53,776 bases of DNA, from contig JAFPUN010000006.1 of NCBI GenBank assembly GCA_017395365.1, forward strand, positions 1 through 53,776, given 5' to 3'. Position 1 is the stretch's first letter. Each line of letters starts with the position of its first letter. The notes below the pieces were generated by a model. It made no database searches and had not been told where the DNA came from. It worked only from the letters and a program-made list of their open reading frames with translations. The DNA is from Bacteroidales bacterium. Its GTDB lineage: Bacteria; Bacteroidota; Bacteroidia; Bacteroidales; F082. The translations under genes were made by a program, and so were the position numbers. Shown in pieces: positions 43,202 through 53,000 of the stretch.

Positions 43202-43603
43202 TGTAACCTATTTGTGACACTTTCTCAAAAACAATTGTAACATATTTGTTACATATTCACAAAACCATATTGTAACGTATTTGTTACACTATACTCAAGA
43301 AACAAAACATATAGTGCAATGGTTTTGTTACAGTGTATTCAAGTATTATCGTGTAACATATTTGTTACACTTTCCAAAAACATACTATGTAACATATTTG
43401 TTACAATATACCACCTCTAATAAATATGTAACACATTTGTTACACTTCGGCAAGCACCATATTTTGTAACATATTTGTTACAACATATCGCCCATACAAG
43501 ACTTGTAACATATTTGTTACAACACTCCTTCTCTCATGATTATGTAACACATTTGTTACATACCATACCCATGCAAACCTTAATGTGTAACACATTTGTT
43601 ACA
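43202..43603. repeat. Array of 11 dyads, TGTAACA-N4-TGTTACA
   Basis: Consensus TGTAACAYATTTGTTACA. Units start at 43202, 43236, 43270, 43314, 43351, 43388, 43427, 43465, 43504, 43543 and 43586. Eight or nine are exact or near exact; 43202 and 43314 are decayed. Spacing is 34 to 44 bp, mostly 37-39. The spacers are AT-rich and unrelated to each other. The array ends 99 bp before the adhesin's -7 box. No cas gene is nearby. Confidence 0.93.
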
Positions 43604-43702
43604 TTGCATAGAAATTTAAACCATATATTACTGATTTCTAATAAATTAACATAATACTTTCAAAAATGCCACAAATATGATACAAGCTAAAGATATTTTT
43701 AC

Positions 43703-43710
43703 TATTTTTG
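43703..43710 (+). promoter_or_regulatory. -7 box of the giant adhesin gene
   Basis: TATTTTTG matches TAnnTTTG. It is the best promoter match between the dyad array and the start codon. Confidence 0.5.
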
Positions 43711-44074
43711 CCGCCGGATTGGAAGGTACAGCCAGTCCATTGTACGAAATAAAGAATACTATAGTAAAAAAGGATCCTAAAATGCAGAAAACCAGCAACC
43801 TTACAAGGTCTTATGCTGGACACTTACTGACAACAATTCCTTCGCTCCGCGAGTTTTTTTCCGTGCGGTGTGAGGGGAAAATAGGTCTGCAAGTGCCTGG
43901 GAAGAGACTGCCCTGCCGCCAACCCGATGGTGTGGCGCGATTTGTCGTGCCCCGTGGCCAAAACGCCGCACTTGTGCGACCGTAACCTTATATAATTAAT
44001 AAGGTGAGTTTCGAATGTGATAAGATACAAGACAATTAATAGAGACAAAAATCAAATATTAAACACAAATCAAA
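43711..44074 (+). other. Long 5' leader of the adhesin gene
   Basis: About 360 nt with no open frame that looks coded. It contains GC-rich foldable stretches around 43850-43980 and a dyad ACCTTAT-N7-ATAAGGT (43985-44005). No known riboswitch class was recognised. Thermosensor, attenuation or plain leader are all open. Confidence 0.4.
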
Positions 44075-47000
44075 ATGCGACAGTATTACAAACAAGGAAG
44101 AAAGCTCAACAAGTTGAAAACCAGCTTGCTGATGCTGATCATGGTGCTCTTCGCCAGCGCAGCGATGGCACAAACCAATGTTAACATGTCCAACGGAACC
44201 TCAGTCGTGACTTCCGCTGGTGTTAACTTCTACGACTCGGGTGGTCCTGGTGGGGGTGATTACCGTTACCAACACAACGAGGAGTACATCTATACCTTCA
44301 CCTTGCCTAGCCAGCAAGCCAACGCAGGTTTGAAGGTGGAATTCAGCACACTCCGTGTGAATGATGACCATCTTTTCATCTATGAAGGCACTTCGCCTAA
44401 CGATGATCATCTGATTGCCGACTTCACGTGTAACGACTACTACTACTCGTTTACCGACCTGTGTGTCGGCGGCAATATCACAGTGCTTTCCCATAGCGCC
44501 ATCACCTTCAAGTTCGTTTCAAACGAACAATATCGTGACAACGGTTGGGAAGCTAGCATCAGCATCGTCGAGCAGACATACATCGCTTCGAATCCTCCTG
44601 CGCCGGTGATTGCCATGTATGCTTGCGAAAACACCGTGGAGCTGATTCCCACCATGCTGAGCACGAGCCCTGCGCTCCAGCTGTACTACAGCACTAATGG
44701 TGGCAGCAGCTACACTGAATACAGCACTCCCTTCGATGTGGAGAATGGCATGACGGTGAAGGCTTATGCCATGCTGGGCGAAGCCCAGACCGCTACCGCC
44801 AACTACCATAGCGTTGAGATTAACCGTGCAGCCATTGCAAAGCCAACGCTCACCCGTTTGTCTGAAAACAACAACCTTTTGTTGGTGACCCGTCCTACCG
44901 TTCCTACTGGTGCCAACGACACCTACAAGGTGCGTTATACCCTCGACGGCAGCGACCCCACCACCTCTGGATCGGCAATAACCATTGAGTGGACACACGT
45001 TACCGGCCAAACCGACATCAACGTCGACACCATTGATATGACCAATGCAACTTGGTTGAGCCCCACTGGCAATTTCCAAGTGAAGGCCGTTACGCAAGGA
45101 ACCACCTGCCCCGATATCATGTCGGCGGTTGAAACCTATGAGACGACCAACCTCCATGCTGCCACTCCGGTCATTACGTTTACAGGCACGGGCGAGACGG
45201 GCACCATTGCCATCACTTGTGCTACTGCGGGTGCTGACATATACTACACTATAGACGGTTCTATTCCTGATCCCGAAAACAACCCGGACAATACCTATGA
45301 GTGGGGTGCCACCGGTGCTCCCACCACCATTACGGCTGGCGGTACCGTTAGAGCCTTTGCCGTGGCTCCTCATCGAACTAATTCCAGCGTGGCTTCTGCT
45401 ATCTATGTGCCTGGCGGTGAAAGTGGCGGTAGCGGCGTGTACGGTGGCGTGGTCCTCTTGGATGACCGCGAGGACCACACTTGGAGCTACTACAGCGACA
45501 GCGAACAGCCCATCCACAGCCTGAAACCCGCCGACGTGAAGATTACCTACTTCGGCTACGGCGCGAACACCATGACTACTACCAATACGGCTGCCAACAA
45601 CATTCCTAACAGTGCTTTTAACGCGGATGTGGCTGCCAACCAAGTTGCTGTAAACGTGGGTGAAGCTGGCAACCAGTTCATCTATCTGAAGACCTTGGAA
45701 AACGCCAATGCCGAAGGAAGTGGTACCAACTACCCCTATACGATGATCGCTAACCCGTTCCAGAAGAGACCTGTGTATGATCCGAATAGTGGCGGTAGCA
45801 CCTTCAGTTATACACAAGACTTTGAAAATGGTAACGATTGGACCTTTGTCCAAAGCACTACAAACTATTGGACTCGTGGCACCGCTGCTTCAAATGGAGG
45901 AAGCTATGGCCTTTATATTACGAATGGTAATAATAATAATTATACCAATAACACGACAGCGGTTTCCTATGCTTATAAGGAATTTACACTTTCTGCTGGC
46001 ACTTATAATATAAGCTATAATTGGAGAGCATATGGAGAATCAAACTATGATTACATTCGCGTTGTGCTTGCCCCATCAAATGTTACCCTTACCGCTAATC
46101 AGTTATACGATAATTTAACTTATTACAGCGTTCCCAATGGCTGGACGGCACTTGATGGCGGAAAGTTAAACCTTCAAAACACATGGCAAACGGGTGGCGC
46201 TAGTTTTACTGTTGCCGCGGGAACCTATAAAGTGATAATTGTTTGGCGAAACGATGGTAACCGAGGGACTAACCCTCCTGCTGCCATTGACAATATCAGC
46301 ATTACCGAAGGTAGCAGTAGCTCTTCCGACTATCGTGGCTTCTACGCTTGGCGTATCAAGAGCTTGGGCGGTGGTCTTACCATCTCTGGCAAGTCGGTGG
46401 GTGATATGGTTTATCCCGATGAAGACATCACTTTCGTTACCTCCAACGCCGAAGGCAATGAAGTGGAGTTTGAAGCCCTTTGGGCCAAAGCTTGGGTAAC
46501 CACGAGCACCTCAGCCATGTCGTCAGGCAACTATGCCACTAACAACGGCAGCTATAAGAACGCTTACGAACGTAACTTCCATGTGGTTACTTCACTTCCC
46601 ACCCATAGCACTTATCCTTATACTATCACTACCATCAATCCTGATGGATCGGGTACGGTGAGATCAATTTCAAATTCGTCTTACAGTTGCGCAACCGATG
46701 TGAGGTTGGAGAATATGACACTGAGTATAACCGGCAGTGCTTACTTGAATGCCAACGGTCACAACCTGCATATTGGTCGCGGTGTGGCCAACGGCACCAG
46801 TAATGTGGCTTCTGCTGTGTATGGAGCTTATTACCAAGCATCAAATAATACTAACACTACCACATTGGACAATGATTTCAATGTGCGTATAGAGAGTGGA
46901 CGTTATTCGAACATGTATGGTTTGTATAAAGCTGCAAGTAATTACCAAACAGGCAGGACTGTTATTACAAACTCATTCACTGAGAGAGTCATTTTTGGTA

Positions 47001-50000
47001 GTGACTATGATAGGGCAAAGGACAATACCAATAACAAGCTCATCATCTCTGGAGCTATTGAAGTCGGATTATATATCAGCTGTTCATCAGCAGATGCAAA
47101 AATTGCTTTCGAAGCCTTGAGCGGTACATTTGGTTCAAATTCTGCAAATACAGAGATGTATATGGGATTTGAAAACTGCAGTGATTCATACGATTGTACG
47201 GCTTTGCGTACTCTCGATGTCTTGGGAGGTGTTTTCTTAGGAGGTGTTGCAGGAGGTGTTGATAGAGGAGCAAGCCAAGATGCAGTTGTCTTGAAGATGC
47301 GTTTCAAGGGTGGATCAGTAGGCCGTTATGTTTATGGCTCTGGACAGCATTCATCTGCAACGGGAAGCCGTAAGACCATCATTACTGGTGGCGACTACGA
47401 TTGCTGGATTTCAGGTGCATGCTATGGTACGCACATGCAATCAGGTAGCGGTAGTAGTGACTATTCTGGTAAAACCACAGGTAACACCTATGTGTATTTT
47501 GGTGGTAATGCTAACCAAACCAATACGGATGGTATCTTTGGCGCAGGATATGGTGAAGACGCTACCACGGAAGATTATTATACCGTACTTAAATCCTTCG
47601 TTGTCGTAGCCGACGATGCCACCACCACTGGCTCTGTCTATGGTGGCGGTAATAATGGTTACAACAAGGATAATGCTGAAGTTTGGGTGCTTGGCGGCGG
47701 CGAAGACAAGCTGACCGTTTCAGGTAGTGTTTATGGCGGTGCCAACTTGTCGCGCACTGAGGGAACCACTAAGGTTACCATGAAGGGCGGCACAGTGAAC
47801 GGCTCGCTCTATGGCGGTGCCCAAGGTGCCTCTGCCTCATCCGACATCGTTTATGTTACCGGTACGGCGACCGTTGATATGAAGGGCGGCCACGTGAAGA
47901 CTGATGTATACGGCGGCGGTTACGGTTCGAGAACCGTCATTAGAGGCAACACCACGGTCGGCGTCAGCGGCGGCACGGTTGATGGCAATGTCTATGGTGG
48001 TGGTGCATTAGGCACAGTGGGTAGAGATGGAAACAATAACGGTGCAAATGCTGTGGTCACCATCAGCGGCGACGCAAAGGTCAACAATGTGTATGGTGCT
48101 GGTAAGGGTACCCAGAACGACAACGTGCCTGTCACCAATGCCAACATCTTTGGTACCACTACGGTAACTGTCAAGGAAGATGCCCATGTGCTTGGTTCTG
48201 TGTATGGCGGCGGCGAAAACGGTAGCGTGGGTTACTACAACAACAACAGCACCGCTACGGGCAGCACCGTCAACATCAACGGCGGCCTCATCGATAATAA
48301 TGTGTTCGGTGGTGGTTCCTACGGTGTCACCAACGGTAATGTCGTCGTCAACATCACTTGGGACGACGACGAGATGACCAAGACCCAGATCAAAGGCTCG
48401 GTGTATGGTGGCGCCTTCGGTACGCGTGAAAAGGTGTACGTGAAGGGTACCAAGACCGTCAATATGAACAATGGTATCGTGGGCAACAGCGTCTACGGAG
48501 GTTCGCGTAACGCCGATGATGCCTTGGCTTGGACGGGCACCGCTGGCACAACCACTACAAGCAACGTAGTCAACATCTCAGGCGGTGAAGTCACCTATCA
48601 GGTGTTTGCCGCCGGTTACTTCGGCCACACTTACGGTTCAGCCTACGCCTTCATCGGCGAACATGCCATCAACACGGCACAAGAAAAGGCTCCTACTAAT
48701 GGCTTTGATTACGATATTAACCCGCTATATATCAAGGGCAGTGTGTGGGCCGGCGCCGACTTCGGTAACTTCGACGGTCATAGCTTCGGTGCTTCCACGG
48801 TGGAAGGTAAAACCTACGTCTACATCGACGGCACGGGCTACAACACCATCACCGCGAATCCCCAAGTCAATGGTTATATGAATATCGGTGGCAGCGTATA
48901 CGGTTGCGGCACCTCCTGCGATGCCGGTAAGACCGACACCAAGGTGGTGGTACGCAACTACGGTCAACCTGTGGCCAATGAATCGGGTGCCAAAGAAGCC
49001 ATCGAAGAGCCTTACCAAACGGCTACCCGTGAGCTCTATTCCATCCAGCGCGCCAAGACTGTCGTCCTCGACAATGCCCATATCAATTATGTCGGTCAAG
49101 GTAGGGTGAACTCCTTGGTCACCACCGAGAAATATGCCATCCATAATGTGGAGACCGCCTTGTATGTGGTCAATAGTAGCTCCGTGATGATCAACCGTCC
49201 TATCGACGAAATCAAGAAGTTGGTCAATGGTAGCTGCACCAATGTGTATGCGGCAAGCCCCACTTTCACTCCTGTGAATCTCAGCGATGGCACTATCAGC
49301 GTCGAAAACAAGTATCGTGTGTATGGCGGTACCTTTATTAATGTATTCTATACCACTGAGACCTCTGAGGGAACCGAAGAGAAGTATGGCGAGCTGAGCG
49401 GCTTTGCCTATATGATGACGGATGCCTACGAAGGTGATGAAAACACGAGGAGCTGCGCCTATGCCCGTCCGAAGTATGGTCAAGGCGCCTCTTTCCCACA
49501 GGGCAGCACTGCATACGACAACCCCAATGATGGTGGTTTCATCAGCTACAATGACGAGTATAATGAGTTTAATGCTGCTGGTATGAACGCCTCGCCTGGT
49601 GTTCAGATGCGCTACGAAAACCACGTCTATACCAGCAAGAACGGTGAAGACTACTTCCGTATCTGGCGTTACGGTGGCCTTCACAGCTATCGTGAAGCTG
49701 TGCTCATCGCTGAGTCAAATGCCGTGGCTAACACCTACAGTATTTGCAATGCTGTAGTTGAGCTTCCTGCCACCGTGGAGAACGGTTACTACCGTATCCA
49801 GGTGAAGCAAAGTGGCGGTACTGGCACCACTATCGACTACGGTACTGATGTGGCTACCTGCAATGCCGGCTACTATGGCGACACCTATTCCGCCACGGCT
49901 AGCAATTGGATGAGTGCTGGAACCAATGCCTTCCAGACGGGACAGTCGAGTTCAGACGTTAGTGTCGGTCTTGCCTGCATTAATTCATATCCAGATGTCA

Positions 50001-53000
50001 ACTTCGGTTTGGTAGCCATCCCGCAAGGCGCCATGGCTACTGCTGGCAATGTGAACAATGAGAATTGGATCATCAATGAGGATGCTGATGCCATTTTGGC
50101 CGGTAACAATACCAAATGGACCTATAGTGACAACACGGAGATGCCTGAGGTATTGTTCCAACTGACCTATAGCAACAACATCAGTGTGAACAGGGTGCTT
50201 GACCCCGTCACCATCTATTTTGAGCAGTACGAACCTGTCTATGAAAACGGTGAACTAACCGGTTATCAGCTTGCCGATGTGGTGGAAGTGGCTTTGATCA
50301 TAACCACAAAGACGACCATCAACCAGCCTGTGCGCACCCGTGTTGTGGCTCTTATGCAAGGCAAGGGTGAATGTGGCAACGTGTATCAAGGTAGGGTCAC
50401 CTTGCCTTCGTATTCTGTCTTTATGAACACCAACGGCGATCCTTCAGAATGGACCTTGCAGAGCCTGACATGGGACGATGAGGTGAATGGTACGCATACA
50501 GGTGCTTCGATGGTTCAGTATTCTGATGGTGAACATCCTGAATACGAAGGTTCAGACACCGAGTTCTCCATGCTCTTCTATGCAGCCCAAAACAAGGACT
50601 ACACCTGGGGTTGGGACGACTATAATTACGGCCCGTTCGATGTTACCGAATACATTGGTCAAACCAACATTGGCGAACGTATTGGTCAGACCATGGGTCG
50701 TAAGGACTTCACCATCGATTTTGACCTGTATTACGATGGCTCATTGAAATCGACGACACAACTGATGGGAACGTTGACCTTTACTTTCCAGTTCACTCAC
50801 TATAATACAGGTACTAATGATGACCCGGTTGACGGAACAGGGACTTCAACCATTGTTATTGAGGTGTGGCGAAAGGGTCCTGGCGACAATTATTACCTTG
50901 ACGGCGTGAATGGAATGAACAGCTATGCTGGTACGCGTCCCGATGCCGCAAAACTGACCTTGAACGGCATTCTTTCCCGTACCGAATACATGGCTGGTGA
51001 CAACATCTTCATCGTCAACACGGTAACACAAGATGATGCCGCCACCTTGAGCTGGGATGGTTCTGCCTACGAGAACATTACCATTTATCGTTATCCTGGC
51101 GGTCATCCTATGGCCTACGGCGATGATACTTGGACGTCGGCCTTCTATGAGGATTATAACCATGACAACCCCTGCTTCCCAGGCGTTATGGTGGATGTGA
51201 AGTCCGAGATGGAGATGCACTATATCACGCTCAACGGTTATTCGGAAGAAATCAACGCCGAACATCCTGTTGGTCATGATTTGGAATCGAGCGTTGTTGA
51301 AGCCTTTGCCGCCACGGCTCCTATGGTCAGAGTTGAGAAAAACGGTAAGCTTAACTTGGCCACCGGTACCTTGTTGACATGTAATGCCAACACCAAGGCT
51401 CAAGTCGGTGAGAATGATATTCCCGGTGGTGCTGTCAAGGTTGATAAACAAGGCACCTTGACCATGGCAGTTAATTCCACGATCACCGGCAACTCCACGG
51501 CCAATACAGGTGGTGGTATCTATATGGAAGGTACGATGAATATCGCTGGCTTGGTGAATGTGACAGGCAACACCAAAGCTACCTCCGCAAAAGCTTCCAA
51601 CGAGAACAATGTGTACTTGAAAGAATATGAAAATGTCATCACCATGACTGGCGATGTTGATCCTGAATCGAGGATTGGCATTACCAAGGACGATTGGAAA
51701 CCTGCTGGTTCAGAACAAGACAAGTGGTACAACCCCGTTGTGTTTTCCGATAATCCTTCTCGTCTGGATGTCTTCTACACGGATGAAGACCTTGGTCGTG
51801 CAACTGACGATAAGGAGATGTATCAGTTGAACAAGCTGAATTTGTCTCCGGCAGAGTTCCAGAACTCCAAGAAGTATCTTTTCTTCGTCGGTACCTGGGT
51901 GACGGCTGTGACCAGCGAGCCTACAGGCTTTGCTGCCGATAATATCAACACGCCTCAAAAACTGGCTTGGGCTATCTCCGTTGCTACGGGTTACAATGAC
52001 GTTAATAACGGTGCTGGTTATCCCAACACCAACTTCAAGTTGACCGCCGACATCGACATGAACGACAACATCTGGGTGCCGATCGGCAATGCCGATATAA
52101 ACTACACTGGTACCTTCGACGGCAACGGCCATGTGGTCACGGGTATCCGCAGTCCTCTCGACGCTTCCGACAAGGGTATGTTCGGTGTGATTAACGGTGC
52201 CACCATTGAGAATATGATCATCAGCACCGACTTCTCTGATGGTACCAGCGACAACTTGGGCGGTTTGGTCGGTCTCATGGAGAACGGTACGATTGCCAAC
52301 TGTGAGGCTGCCGGTAGCGTCACTGGTAATGCCAATACCCAAAACATGGGTGGTATTGCCGCTAAGGTGAATGATGGTACGATCCATTCCGTCTTCGCCG
52401 TCAGCACGCTGACCGGTGGTGAAGAAACCGTCATGGGTGGTTTGATTGGTACCAACAGCGGTGACCTCTACAACAGCTACGCCAATACCACGATGAGCGG
52501 TTCCACCACAATGGGTGGTCTCGTTGGTGTCAACAAGGGCCATGTTGAAAACTGCTATTCCATCATCGGCGAGCAGACCTTCCCGGCCTTTGCTTACGAC
52601 AATACGGACGGTGAAATTACCGTCTGCTATACTGACACACCGAATGGTTATATGGCAGCGCCTACTACCAGCAACGCTACTAAGTCTAACACCTATGGCG
52701 CTGTCGAGCCAGACATCAAGGCCCTCGGCTACATGTTTGGTGACAACCTCATCGCAAAGAACACCAACACCTATGTCGGTAACAGTAGCGTGACCGACGC
52801 GGCCGGTCTGACTACTTATGTCGACAAACACATCCCGGTTTGGAATGGTCTGTTGAGCGCCTTGAACCAGTGGGTGAGAGAAAAGAAAGCTATCGAAGAC
52901 GAAGAAGATCCTTTGTATGGTGTTGCCTTTGCTTCGTGGAACCGCCCAATCAACAAGGACATCAACGGCGACCTACCGATCTTGGCCTTCCCGATGGACA

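Noticed and set aside
43202-43603. CRISPR array
   Set aside because: The repeat is only 18 bp and a near-complete dyad, two units are decayed, spacing varies from 34 to 44 bp, spacers of about 20 bp are too short, and no cas gene is in the window.
43677-43985. Small plus-strand gene of 102 codons before the adhesin
   Set aside because: It overlaps the likely promoter box, its composition changes midway, and no family or ribosome site was seen; the leader interpretation is simpler.
43850-43985. Riboswitch in the adhesin leader
   Set aside because: The GC-rich stretch looks foldable but lacks the conserved cores of the cobalamin, TPP or SAM classes that I can recognise.
44519-45853. Minus-strand frame of 444 codons opposite the adhesin (with others at 48725-49684 and 51710-52831)
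   Set aside because: All lie antisense to one continuous 3,234-codon frame that starts with a signal peptide and has recognisable domains.
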